From positions 221,268 through 285,267 of the forward strand of contig VIRH01000072.1 in NCBI GenBank assembly GCA_008107755.1: a stretch of DNA of 64,000 nt, read 5' to 3'. The translations under genes were made by a program, and so were the position numbers. Source of the DNA: Rhodobacterales bacterium. Its GTDB lineage: Bacteria > Pseudomonadota > Alphaproteobacteria > Rhizobiales > Stappiaceae. This document shows, one piece after another, positions 26,913 through 36,831 of this stretch (position 1 is the stretch's first letter; each line of letters begins with the position of its first letter). A model generated the notes under the pieces. It saw nothing but the letters and a program-made list of their open reading frames with translations, was not told the DNA's origin and searched no databases.

Positions 26913-27914
26913 TCAGCCGCGCTTCTTGACCAGATAATGGTCGATGGAAACGGCTGCCAGAAGAATGGAGCCGCGGATGATGTCCTGCCAGTAGACCGAC
27001 ACATCCAGCAGCGCGAGCGAACTGGAGACCACCGATAGAAGCACCGCCCCGAGGATGGCACCGAAGATCGTTCCCGAACCGCCGGAAAGGCTCGCTCCGC
27101 CGATGACCGCCGCCGCGATGACGTTGAGTTCCATGCCGATGCCGAAGGTCGGCTGGGCGGACCCGAAGCGCGCCATGTAAATGATACCGGCAACACCGCA
27201 GAGCGCCGAACACAGCGTCGTGGTGAAGAACACCACCTTCTTGGTCCGGATACCGGAATAGGCGGCCGCCTTTTCGTTGCTTCCCGTGTAGAAGACTTTC
27301 CGAAAGAGGGTCGACCGGCGCAGCATGAAGTCGAAGCCGAGCACGATCACCAGAAACAGGATGATCACGATGGGGATCGGGCCGATGGACCCCTGGCCGA
27401 TAAACTTAAACTCCGGCGGCAGGGTGAAGAGACCGAGCGGGCGTCCGCCCGTGCCCAGCAGGCAGATGCCGCGAGCGATCACCATGATTGCCAGCGAAAC
27501 GATGAAATGATGCAGGCCGACGCGGGTGACGAAGAAGCCCATGGTCGCCCCGATGCAGGTGCAGGCGGCGATGGAGATCGCGGAGGCGACCCAGGGATCG
27601 ACGCCTGCCAGAAACAGCCATCCGGCAATGACCATCGAAAGCGCCGTCACCGAGCCCACCGAGAGATCGATGCCTCCGGAAATCAAAAGGATCGTCATGC
27701 CGACCACCACGATGCCTTCGACGGCGAAGGCCATCACCATCGCACGCATGTTCACCCAGGTCAGGAAATAGGGTGAGGCGAAGGACATGACGATGAAAAG
27801 CGCCAGAATGATCGCGATCAAGCCGGTCTCGCGCATGCGCAGAATGCGCCTGATCAGCGAGACGTTTGCGTTCGCGTGCGCTGGCGCATCCGCCAGGGAA
27901 GCAGCGTCGTTCAT
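26913..27914 (-). CDS. Ribose-type ABC transporter permease (RbsC-like)
   Basis: A 333-residue permease of the branched-chain/ribose type with about ten hydrophobic segments. The family motif is GGIDLSVGSVTALSMVIAG, and IGGASLSGGSGTIFGAILGA near the C-terminus is equally typical. The ATG at 27914 follows GGGAGGAAAC. It is the only permease gene in the cassette, so it presumably works as a homodimer, unlike the LsrC/LsrD pair. Confidence 0.92.
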   Translation of the reverse strand: MNDAASLADAPAHANANVSLIRRILRMRETGLIAIILALFIVMSFASPYFLTWVNMRAMVMAFAVEGIVVVGMTILLISGGIDLSVGSVTALSMVIAGWLFLAGVDPWVASAISIAACTCIGATMGFFVTRVGLHHFIVSLAIMVIARGICLLGTGGRPLGLFTLPPEFKFIGQGSIGPIPIVIILFLVIVLGFDFMLRRSTLFRKVFYTGSNEKAAAYSGIRTKKVVFFTTTLCSALCGVAGIIYMARFGSAQPTFGIGMELNVIAAAVIGGASLSGGSGTIFGAILGAVLLSVVSSSLALLDVSVYWQDIIRGSILLAAVSIDHYLVKKRG

Positions 27915-27928
27915 GTTTCCTCCCACTC

Positions 27929-29452
<1,524 letters not shown>

Positions 29453-29484
29453 GACGGCGTACTCGCGACCTTGAATTTCAGGTG

Positions 29485-29526
29485 TCGGGCCGCCCGCATA
29501 TGTGACGCATCTTGCGGGCGGCCCGA
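29485..29526 (-). terminator. Long perfect hairpin after sugar-binding protein gene
   Basis: A perfect 14-bp GC-rich stem, TCGGGCCGCCCGCA (29485-29498) with TGCGGGCGGCCCGA (29513-29526) and a 14-base loop, sits between the binding-protein and ATPase genes. There is no strong U-tract, so it more likely blocks 3' exonucleases or attenuates than terminates fully. Confidence 0.65.
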
Positions 29527-29530
29527 TCTG

Positions 29531-29554
29531 CGACGCCTTCCGTGGAAGGCGTCG
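29531..29554 (-). repeat. Second hairpin in the same intergenic gap
   Basis: GACGCCTTCC (29532-29541) and GGAAGGCGTC (29544-29553) form a near-loopless inverted repeat, extended one pair by C29531-G29554. It begins nine bases after the binding-protein stop on the minus strand and precedes the larger hairpin at 29485-29526. Confidence 0.55.
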
Positions 29555-29562
29555 GCATTGCC

Positions 29563-30579
29563 TCAATTCGTGTCCCGGCCTTCCATGTATTTGTTCAGGT
29601 CGAAACTGTCGGCATTCTCGTTGGTGATGACCGCAAAGCCGTTGTCGACATAAGGGATCTGGACCGGATTGTAGCCGGAGACCTTGTAGTCGTTGAACGG
29701 ATCGAAGACCTCGGAATGCGCGGCGAGGAAGGTTGCCATGAACCCGACGAAGCCCTGAACGCCCTGGTTCGGGTTCAGTGCCATGTGGATGTTGCCGGCT
29801 TTGATATGTTCCAGCGTGGTCGGGGTGATGTCCGCATGCATGATCAGAACGTCGGCTTCCGCTTCCAGAACCGCCGTGACGGCGCCTTCCGCCGAGCCGG
29901 CTTCGGGGATCCACAACGCGCCGAGGTTCGGATTGGCCTGCAGCATGGACGCAGTTGCCCGATAGGCAGCGTTGCTGTCCTGATTGGTCGCCTGCCGGCC
30001 GACCAGTTTCATTTCCGGATAATTGTCTTCCATGTAGGAAACGAGCGCTGTCACACGCAGGTCGTGGTTGGACTGGCCCGGATTTTCCAGAACCGCATAT
30101 TCGCCCGTCTCACCGATCTGCTTGACGATTTCCTCGGCCGCGAACTTGGCCTCTGCCAGATTGTCCGAGGTGATGTACGCCGTGCGGTTGGACTTCGGCG
30201 AGTCCGCCGCGAAGGTCACGATTTCAGTGCCGCTCTCCATGGCCCGGTTGATCGGCTCGATGAAGGGATCGGACTGCATCGGATGCAGCAGGACGCCCGC
30301 CGGCTGCTTGACCATGTCCTGTTCGAACGAGGCAATCTGCTTGGTGATGTCGTAGTCGGGCGTGCCGGAGAAGATCGTCTCGCAACCGAAGGCGGCCGCG
30401 GCCTGCTTGAACCCCTGATAGACCGGCACCCAATAGGGATGACCGGAGACCATCACGTTCATGATGTAGGTTTCACCCGGTTCGCATTTCAGCGTCTGCG
30501 CTTCGGCCGGCAGGGCCGACACGGCAGCAGTTGACAGCAGGGCGCACACGAGTGCGCCTCTCAGTTTTGAAACGGTCAT
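29563..30579 (-). CDS. Ribose-type periplasmic sugar-binding protein
   Basis: A 338-residue type I periplasmic binding protein with a Sec signal peptide ending at ALPAEAQ. The mature protein has the family pattern [20 protein letters not shown] at its start, [21 protein letters not shown] and [14 protein letters not shown]. The ATG at 30579 follows GGGAGGAAATC. It is the first gene of the nine-gene sugar/polyol operon. Ligands in this class are monosaccharides, polyols or AI-2-like furanosyl compounds; I cannot decide which. Confidence 0.9.
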   Translation of the reverse strand: MTVSKLRGALVCALLSTAAVSALPAEAQTLKCEPGETYIMNVMVSGHPYWVPVYQGFKQAAAAFGCETIFSGTPDYDITKQIASFEQDMVKQPAGVLLHPMQSDPFIEPINRAMESGTEIVTFAADSPKSNRTAYITSDNLAEAKFAAEEIVKQIGETGEYAVLENPGQSNHDLRVTALVSYMEDNYPEMKLVGRQATNQDSNAAYRATASMLQANPNLGALWIPEAGSAEGAVTAVLEAEADVLIMHADITPTTLEHIKAGNIHMALNPNQGVQGFVGFMATFLAAHSEVFDPFNDYKVSGYNPVQIPYVDNGFAVITNENADSFDLNKYMEGRDTN

Positions 30580-31056
30580 GATTTCCTCCCAGGAGCCTGC
30601 AACACGCCGGACCGGCAAGTCCGAACACAATGCAGTCTCGATTTCAAAGCGTCAGAGCGATCGCGGCAATTTCCTCCGAATGCCGGACACTCCGTCCTCC
30701 ACCTGTCCTGCAAGCGGGTTTGTGATGCGAAGCCCTCTGCAAGATATTTCAACCGCCGGTTTTTATCCCGGCAGAAACAGGGATAAAGTCACCCCGCGAA
30801 CCGGGTCAAACAGTTTTGGTATTTATTTCTTTTTCTGAGATTTATTTCAGCCGCACGCCAGAAATGCGCAGTTGCGAGCAGTGCCACGGCCGCCGCAGGG
30901 GTGATAGCAGTCTGCAAGCCATTCAGACTCTCCGGTCGACAGAGCACACTCGGCGGCCTATCCAGCGCGTCCGGGCGGCGCGATCTTTTCGATCTTTCCA
31001 AGCCCCGCTCGAATAGTATACGATTGTATGCAAAACAGCTTTAAATATGGTTCTCC
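30580..31056. other. Intergenic promoter region, 477 bp
   Basis: No gene is seen here. It lies between the divergent sugar-binding-protein and AbrB-family genes. It contains the inverted repeat at 30762-30787 and, closer to the AbrB gene, an AT-rich stretch around 30811-30850. A GTATACGATTGTATGC segment at about 31015-31030 may be a regulator site for the AbrB-family gene. Confidence 0.5.
30762..30787. promoter_or_regulatory. Inverted repeat upstream of sugar operon
   Basis: TTTATCCC (30762-30769) and GGGATAAA (30780-30787) are perfect 8-base arms around a 10-base spacer, 183 bases before the binding-protein ATG. It is a candidate site for the SorC-type regulator, although SorC sites often lie closer to the promoter. 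Confidence 0.4.
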
Positions 31057-32136
31057 GTGCAGCTTTCCCTTTCTTCCTGGCGGGCGTTTTTCCTGACGTT
31101 CCTGTCTGCGGCCCTGGGTGCCGCCGCCTTTTGGGCGCTGGATTTTCCGCTGCCTTTTCTCTTTGGCCCGATGTTCGCCAGCCTTGCTGCGGCGCTGTGC
31201 GGCCTGAAGCTGCGCACCATCGAACCCGTTTCCAAATCGGCCAGAACCGTTCTCGGCATCGCCGTCGGCGCCTCCATTACCCCGGCGGTCCTGTCGCAAC
31301 TGCCCAACATGGCTCTGTCGGTGGCGCTGGTGCCGATCTACCTGCTGGTGATCGCAGGCGTCGGTGTCCCGTTCTTTCAAAGGGTCTGCGGCCTGGACCG
31401 GGTGACCGCCTATTATTCGGCAATGCCCGGCGGATTGCAGGACATGGTGCTGTTCGGTGAAGAGGCGGGCGGAAATGTTCGGGCGCTCTCCCTCATACAT
31501 GCCACCCGCGTCCTGCTGATTGTCAGCCTTGCCCCGCTCATCCTGACCGGCGCGATGGAAGCAACGCTCGACAATCCCATCGGCGCCAGCGCGGCCAGCC
31601 TGCCCGTGCATGAACTCGTCATCATGGTTGCCGCTGCGCTGATCGGATGGAAGCTCGGAGAACGGGTCGGCCTTTTCGGCGCGCCGATCATCGGGCCGCT
31701 GATTGCCGCCGCAGCCTGCTCGCTGGCCGGGTTGATCCATTCGCGCCCACCGGCCGAAGCCATCCTGTTTGCGCAATTTTTCATCGGAATGGGCATCGGT
31801 GCCGGCTACGTCGGTGTGACGATGAAGGAACTGCGCAACTACGTTGTCGCGGGCATTCTCTATGTCGGTCTGCTGGCCCTGCTTGCGGTGGTCTTTGCGG
31901 AAATCGTCGTGCAGACAGGCCTGTCGCGTCCGCTGGAAGGCTTTCTCGCTTTTGCCCCCGGAGGCCAGGCGGAAATGACGGTGCTCGCCATCATCGCCGG
32001 CGCCGACCTCGGCTATGTGGTCGTCCACCACCTGACCCGCGTGGTGCTTGTCATACTCTGCGCGCCCATGTTCGCGCGCCTCTTTGCGAGGCCCATCGGA
32101 GGCCCCGGCCCGAAGGATCCGCCGGACGCTGCCTGA
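31057..32136 (+). CDS. AbrB-family (COG3180) integral membrane protein
   Basis: A 359-residue hydrophobic protein with about ten membrane spans in two homologous halves, as in the AbrB duplication family. Each half has a conserved glycine/proline-rich helix: LPFLFGPMFASLAAAL and VLGIAVGASITP in the first, GAPIIGPLIAAAA and FFIGMGIGAGYVG in the second. E. coli AbrB was named for an effect on aidB expression, and homologues are often mislabelled as ammonia monooxygenase or as regulators. The fold looks like a transporter, but the substrate is unknown. GTG at 31057 is the only start near the first helix. It stands alone, convergent with a hydroxyacid dehydrogenase. Confidence 0.85.
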   Translation: MQLSLSSWRAFFLTFLSAALGAAAFWALDFPLPFLFGPMFASLAAALCGLKLRTIEPVSKSARTVLGIAVGASITPAVLSQLPNMALSVALVPIYLLVIAGVGVPFFQRVCGLDRVTAYYSAMPGGLQDMVLFGEEAGGNVRALSLIHATRVLLIVSLAPLILTGAMEATLDNPIGASAASLPVHELVIMVAAALIGWKLGERVGLFGAPIIGPLIAAAACSLAGLIHSRPPAEAILFAQFFIGMGIGAGYVGVTMKELRNYVVAGILYVGLLALLAVVFAEIVVQTGLSRPLEGFLAFAPGGQAEMTVLAIIAGADLGYVVVHHLTRVVLVILCAPMFARLFARPIGGPGPKDPPDAA

Positions 32137-32149
32137 GACCCGATCAGGC
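32131..32149. terminator. Short bidirectional hairpin
   Basis: GCCTGA (32131-32136) and TCAGGC (32144-32149) pair across a 7-base loop exactly at the meeting point of the convergent AbrB-family and dehydrogenase genes, whose stops are eight bases apart. The stem is short and has no U-run. Confidence 0.35.
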
Positions 32150-33118
32150 GCCCCGGAGCTCCGGATTGATCATGTTGATCGGGGCGCCGTTCGCATAGGC
32201 CAAGATCTGGTCGTAGATGTCGGAGAACTGCAACTCGAACTCGTCCTCCGTCACGAAGCCGATATGAGGCGTCGCAATGAGGCCGGGATGATGAACCAGC
32301 GGGTCCGCCGGATCGAGTACCGGCTCGCTGTCAAACACATCAATGGCCGCCTGGGCCGGATGGCCCGCTTCAAGGCCCGCCAGAAGAGCCCCTTTCTCGA
32401 TCAATCCCGCACTGGAGGTGTTGACGAAGATCGCACCGGGTTTCATGAGCGCGAAATCGGCTGAGGTCACGATGCCGCGCGTTGCCGGGACAAGGCGCAG
32501 ATGAAGGCTGACGACGTCGCAGCCGGAAAAGAATGCCTCGCGGCTGTCCGCAACGGTTTCGCCATCCGCGACCGCCCGACGCCGGGACTCTTCCGACGCC
32601 CAGAACACGACCTTCATTCCGAATGCCCTGGCATATCCGGCAACCGCCTTGCCGATCCGCCCGTAGCCGTAGAGCCCGAGCGTTCGCCCGTGCAAAGTCT
32701 TGCCGACGCCCATCTGCCACTGACCGGCCCTGAGCGACGCCATCTGGGCCGGGATCTGGCGGGCAGCTGCCAGAATGAGTGCGAAGGTGTGTTCTGCGGC
32801 TGCGAAGGACGGAGCGCCGCCATGCATGCCGGAGCACAGGAGCACGCCGTTTTTCGTGCAGGCTTCCACGTCGACATGCGGGTAGACGCCGCGCTGGCTG
32901 ATCAGCTTGAGGTTGGGTAGTCGCTCCAGAAGGTCCGCCCCGATCTTCGTCCGCTCCCTGAACAGAACGATCGCCTCGAAATCCTGAAGACGCTCGGCCA
33001 GCGGCTTGGTGTCCTGAAGGTGGTCGGTAAAGACCGTCACCTCATGACCGTCGAGTTTCGAGAAGGACGGCAATGTCCTCAATGTATCAAAATAGTCATC
33101 CAGTATCGCTAGCTTCAC
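32144..33118 (-). CDS. D-isomer-specific 2-hydroxyacid dehydrogenase
   Basis: A 324-residue NAD(P)-dependent dehydrogenase of the D-2-hydroxyacid group. The Rossmann motif is GLYGYGRIGKAVAGYARAFG. The catalytic set is Arg in the LISQRGVYPHVD region, Glu in DVFDSEP and His in TPHIGFVTE. It reduces a 2-keto acid to the D-hydroxyacid or the reverse. GTG at 33118 is preferred because GGGAGGGAA lies just upstream; a much longer frame upstream lacks any family sequence. The substrate (glycerate, lactate, phosphoglycerate or other) cannot be told. Confidence 0.87.
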   Translation of the reverse strand: MKLAILDDYFDTLRTLPSFSKLDGHEVTVFTDHLQDTKPLAERLQDFEAIVLFRERTKIGADLLERLPNLKLISQRGVYPHVDVEACTKNGVLLCSGMHGGAPSFAAAEHTFALILAAARQIPAQMASLRAGQWQMGVGKTLHGRTLGLYGYGRIGKAVAGYARAFGMKVVFWASEESRRRAVADGETVADSREAFFSGCDVVSLHLRLVPATRGIVTSADFALMKPGAIFVNTSSAGLIEKGALLAGLEAGHPAQAAIDVFDSEPVLDPADPLVHHPGLIATPHIGFVTEDEFELQFSDIYDQILAYANGAPINMINPELRGA

Positions 33119-33542
33119 CGCTTCCCTCCCGCACCTCCGACATGTTCCGTCCGGCATACCACCACGCAAATGCCTTATAGCGTTCACGCTTTCCGGCGTC
33201 ACTCTGCAGACGTTGGCCTCTGTGCGCCGCACAGCACGCGCCCTTGGCGCGCCTGCTGCGACAGACAGATCTTCCGCATCGGAAGTTTTGACGGACACTT
33301 CAGCAGACCATGTCGCCACGAATTCGCCGCAAATGTTTTGGAATTCTTCGCCCCCGACAAATACAAACTGATACACTTGCCTTTATTGACTTCACCCGCC
33401 AAACGATTAGCTAGGACCTATCCGCATTTTCTTTGTGCGAGTGTCCCAACGTGGCCGATTGCCACCACCTCTGGCATCGGCCAACCGCCGAATTGATCTG
33501 GCCGGGGCATAGCGCGCCATCGGGCCGCACGCCCTGCATGAG
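33119..33542. other. Intergenic region between divergent genes, 424 bp
   Basis: No convincing gene is seen. It separates the hydroxyacid dehydrogenase from macA and should hold both promoters. One sigma70-like candidate faces macA (33386-33413). No strong repeat was found. Confidence 0.5.
33386..33413 (+). promoter_or_regulatory. Sigma70-like promoter candidate for macAB
   Basis: TTGACT (33386-33391) and TAGCTA (33408-33413) are spaced by 16 bases, giving a fair match to -35/-10 elements in a locally AT-rich stretch. Transcription would start about 120 bases before the macA ATG. Confidence 0.35.
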
Positions 33543-34811
33543 ATGCCCTTCACCGGAGCGACTGCTCCGCCACAGCCCTCGAACCTTGAAGAACATACCT
33601 TGCGCAAATCGGGTAGATACAAATTTATTGCCGTCGTCTTCATCGCCGCCGCAGCGATCGCGGGCTTTGTCTACTTCAAGACAGGCCTTGCCTCCGGCGA
33701 CGATGCGCCCGCCTATCTGACGGCCAAAGTGTCACGGGGCGATGTCAGCGAGACGGTGCTGGCGACCGGCATCCTGAAGCCTCGCAAGCTGGTCGCGGTC
33801 GGTGCACAGGTGTCCGGTCGGATCACCGCGCTGCACGTGGCATTGGGCCAGACGGTCGAGGCAGGCGACCTTGTTGCCGAGATCGATTCCATCACGCAAC
33901 AGAACGATCTCAGGACCGCGAAGGCGTCCCTTGAAAACTCCCGCGCGCAGCTTGCCGAGCAGGAAGCCAATCTCGCGCTCGCCAAAAGCACGTTGAAGCG
34001 CCAGGAGACACTTGTCGCACAGCAGGCGACCGCACAGGCGGAACTGGAAACCGCCGAGGCCGAAGTGAAGACGGTTGAGGCCCAGATCGCCGCCCTCAAC
34101 GCCGCCATCATCGAAGCCGAAGTCGCCGTCGAGACCGCTGAAGCAAATCTCGGCTACACCCAGATCACCACGCCCATTTCCGGAACCGTGCTGGCGGTCG
34201 TCAGTCAGGAAGGCCAGACGGTCAACGCCAACCAGTCCGCACCGACGATCGTCATCATCGGGCAGCTCAACGTCATGACCGTACGGGCGGAAATTTCGGA
34301 AGCCGATATCGTCAATGTCGAGCCGGGCCAGAAGGTCGCCTTCTCGATCATCGGCGATCCCGACAAGATCTATTCGTCCCAAATGGAATCCATCGAGCCC
34401 GCACCGGAATCGATCACCAGCGACAGCAGCATCACCTCGTCCGGTTCGTCATCGAGTTCATCCTCGTCGACCTCGGCGATCTACTATAACGGCATCTTTC
34501 ACGTCCCCAATCCGGACGGACGCCTGCGCACCTACATGACCGCCGAGGTGGAGATTGTTCTCGGCAAGGCCGAGGATGTTCTGACGGTCCCTTCCGCCGC
34601 CCTGCGGCCGGGACCGGACCAGGGCTCGCAAACCGTACTCGTCCTCGATGAGGCAGGGACTGCGCGGTCGAAGCAGGTGGAGGTCGGCCTCAACGACAAG
34701 GTGACGGCGGAGATCAAATCGGGCTTGAGCGAGGGCGAGACGGTGGTCATCGGCCAGCGCTCCACCGCGAACTTCTCCGGCTCGCGGCGCGGTCCGCGGA
34801 TGGGGCTGTAA
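33543..34811 (+). CDS. macA: MacA-type periplasmic adaptor of a tripartite efflux pump
   Basis: Up to 422 residues. One N-terminal membrane anchor lies at ~27-45, a biotinyl/lipoyl half-motif at ~85-115, and a long Ala/Glu-rich coiled-coil hairpin at ~120-205. The second lipoyl half (TTPISGTVLAVV) and beta-barrel domains follow. It links MacB to an outer-membrane TolC-type channel, which is not in this window. A serine-rich tract (about 294-311, eight Ser in a row) interrupts the beta-barrel region, a feature I do not expect in E. coli MacA. The start is uncertain: ATG 33543 lacks a ribosome site, and a TTG at 33600 would begin nearer the anchor. It ends 3 bases before macB. Confidence 0.85.
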   Translation: MPFTGATAPPQPSNLEEHTLRKSGRYKFIAVVFIAAAAIAGFVYFKTGLASGDDAPAYLTAKVSRGDVSETVLATGILKPRKLVAVGAQVSGRITALHVALGQTVEAGDLVAEIDSITQQNDLRTAKASLENSRAQLAEQEANLALAKSTLKRQETLVAQQATAQAELETAEAEVKTVEAQIAALNAAIIEAEVAVETAEANLGYTQITTPISGTVLAVVSQEGQTVNANQSAPTIVIIGQLNVMTVRAEISEADIVNVEPGQKVAFSIIGDPDKIYSSQMESIEPAPESITSDSSITSSGSSSSSSSSTSAIYYNGIFHVPNPDGRLRTYMTAEVEIVLGKAEDVLTVPSAALRPGPDQGSQTVLVLDEAGTARSKQVEVGLNDKVTAEIKSGLSEGETVVIGQRSTANFSGSRRGPRMGL

Positions 34812-34814
34812 TCC

Positions 34815-36788
34815 ATGAGCGACGTCTGTCTGCAACTGAACGGCGTCGGCCGGGCGTTTCCCTCCGGGGATGGTGAAGTCGAGGTCCTGAAGGATGTCGA
34901 GCTCGAGTTCCGCGCCGGTGAATTCGTCGCGATCATCGGCCAGTCCGGATCCGGCAAGTCGACCCTGATGAACATCCTCGGCTGTCTCGACAGACCGTCG
35001 TCCGGCAGCTACCGGATCTATGGCCGCGAAACCTCGGAACTGTTGCCGGATGAACTCGCCGCCCTGCGCCGCGAACATTTCGGCTTCATCTTCCAGCGCT
35101 ACAATCTCCTGACCGAGTTGACCGCCGTCGGCAATGTCGAGGTGCCGGCTGTCTATGCCGGCACGCCCTCCGCCGAGCGGCAGGATCGGGCGGAAAGTCT
35201 ACTGACGCGGCTCGGACTTGCCGAACGTCTGGACCATACGCCCAACAAGCTTTCCGGCGGCCAGCAGCAGCGGGTATCGATCGCACGCGCGCTCATGAAC
35301 GGCGGCGAGATCATCCTGGCGGACGAACCGACAGGCGCGCTCGACACCAGGAGCGGTGAGGATGTCCTCAAGGTCCTGAAGGAACTGCACGCGGACGGCA
35401 AGACGATCATTCTCGTCACCCATGATCCGCAGATCGCCGCCCACGCGGACCGGGTCATCGAAATCCTCGACGGCGAGATCATTTCCGACAAGACCACCGA
35501 AGCCGGGCTCCGCCAGGCGGAAGGTGTTGATGTGGGCGCCCCGGAAGAAGACACATCGTCCTCGGGCCTGGGGGCGGTCCGAAGCTGGCTCGACAGGGCG
35601 GGCGAAGCGCTCTGGATGGCGCTGCGGTCCATGCGCGCCCACAAGGTGCGTGCCCTCCTGACAATGCTCGGCATCATCATCGGCATCGCCTCGGTCATCT
35701 GTGTGGTCGCGCTCGGCGAAGGTTCGCGGCAGAAGGTTCTCGCGAACATCTCGAGCCTTGGCACCAACACGCTGGAGATCTTTCCCGGCCGTGACTTCGG
35801 CGACACCCGCTCGGGCCGGATCACCACGCTGGTGATCGGAGATGCGGAGCAGCTCGCCAAGCAGCCCTATGTTGCCGCCGTCACCCCGACCGTCACCACC
35901 AGCAGCACGGCACGCTTCGGCTCGACGGAAGCAAACGCCCAGGTCAACGGCGTCGGCGATGCCTATTTCCTTGCCAAGGCCCTGACGCTCCAGGAAGGCA
36001 GGTTTTTCGACAAGGATGGCGTGCGGACCTACGCCCAGGAAGCCGTGATCGACGAAAACACGCGCAAGACCCTGTTCGCGGATGCCGACGGCTCCCCCAT
36101 CGGCAAGGTCATCCTGCTCGGCAATGTGCCGGCACGGGTCATCGGCGTCGTCGGACAGACACAAGGCGGTTTCGGCGGCAGCCAGAACCTCTCCATCTAC
36201 CTTCCCTACACCACGGTGCAGGCGCGCATGGTCGGCTCCAACAGCCTGCGCAGCATCACCGTCAGGGTCGGCGACGATGTCGAAACCGACCTGGCCGAAC
36301 AGGCCGTGACGGACTTCCTGACAATGCGCCACGGCACCAAGGACTTCTTCATCCTGAACACGGACGACATTCGCCAGACCATCACCAGCACCACCGAGAC
36401 GCTGACGCTCCTGATCGCGGCCATCGCGGTCATCTCGCTGCTGGTCGGAGGCATTGGCGTCATGAACATCATGCTGGTCTCCGTCTCCGAGCGCGTGATG
36501 GAAATCGGCGTCCGGATGGCGGTCGGTGCACGGCGGAGCGATATCATGCTCCAGTTCCTGATCGAGGCGGTCCTGGTCTGCCTCATCGGTGGCGCGCTCG
36601 GCATTCTGACGGCGCTCTCTTTCGGCCTTATCTTTCCGCTCTTCGGCTCGAATTTCACGCTGATCTATTCCACCAACACGATGCTCTGGGCGGTTGCGGT
36701 CTCCAGCATGATCGGCATCGTCTTCGGCTTTCTTCCGGCCCGAAACGCCTCGCGCCTCGACCCGGTCGTTGCCCTGTCCGGCGAATGA
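34815..36788 (+). CDS. macB: MacB-type ABC efflux permease/ATPase
   Basis: A 657-residue protein with an N-terminal ATPase and C-terminal permease, the MacB order. It has Walker A GQSGSGKST (42-50), signature LSGGQQQRVSIARA and Walker B ILADEPTGALD. The first membrane helix is at ~285-305, a large MacB_PCD periplasmic domain follows, and three C-terminal helices (GGIGVMNIMLVSVSERVMEIGVR) close the protein. It is a mechanotransmission transporter that expels macrolides, toxins, siderophores or other molecules from the periplasm together with MacA and an outer-membrane channel. The ATG is three bases after the macA stop. Confidence 0.93.
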   Translation: MSDVCLQLNGVGRAFPSGDGEVEVLKDVELEFRAGEFVAIIGQSGSGKSTLMNILGCLDRPSSGSYRIYGRETSELLPDELAALRREHFGFIFQRYNLLTELTAVGNVEVPAVYAGTPSAERQDRAESLLTRLGLAERLDHTPNKLSGGQQQRVSIARALMNGGEIILADEPTGALDTRSGEDVLKVLKELHADGKTIILVTHDPQIAAHADRVIEILDGEIISDKTTEAGLRQAEGVDVGAPEEDTSSSGLGAVRSWLDRAGEALWMALRSMRAHKVRALLTMLGIIIGIASVICVVALGEGSRQKVLANISSLGTNTLEIFPGRDFGDTRSGRITTLVIGDAEQLAKQPYVAAVTPTVTTSSTARFGSTEANAQVNGVGDAYFLAKALTLQEGRFFDKDGVRTYAQEAVIDENTRKTLFADADGSPIGKVILLGNVPARVIGVVGQTQGGFGGSQNLSIYLPYTTVQARMVGSNSLRSITVRVGDDVETDLAEQAVTDFLTMRHGTKDFFILNTDDIRQTITSTTETLTLLIAAIAVISLLVGGIGVMNIMLVSVSERVMEIGVRMAVGARRSDIMLQFLIEAVLVCLIGGALGILTALSFGLIFPLFGSNFTLIYSTNTMLWAVAVSSMIGIVFGFLPARNASRLDPVVALSGE

Positions 36789-36831
36789 CGCCGGCTGGCG
36801 AAGCCCGGCCTGGAGTACCCCTCCAACGCGA

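Noticed and set aside
31015..31030. GTATACGATTGTATGC as a GntR-type operator
   Set aside because: The arms are imperfect and no GntR-family regulator is nearby; mentioned only as a possible site.
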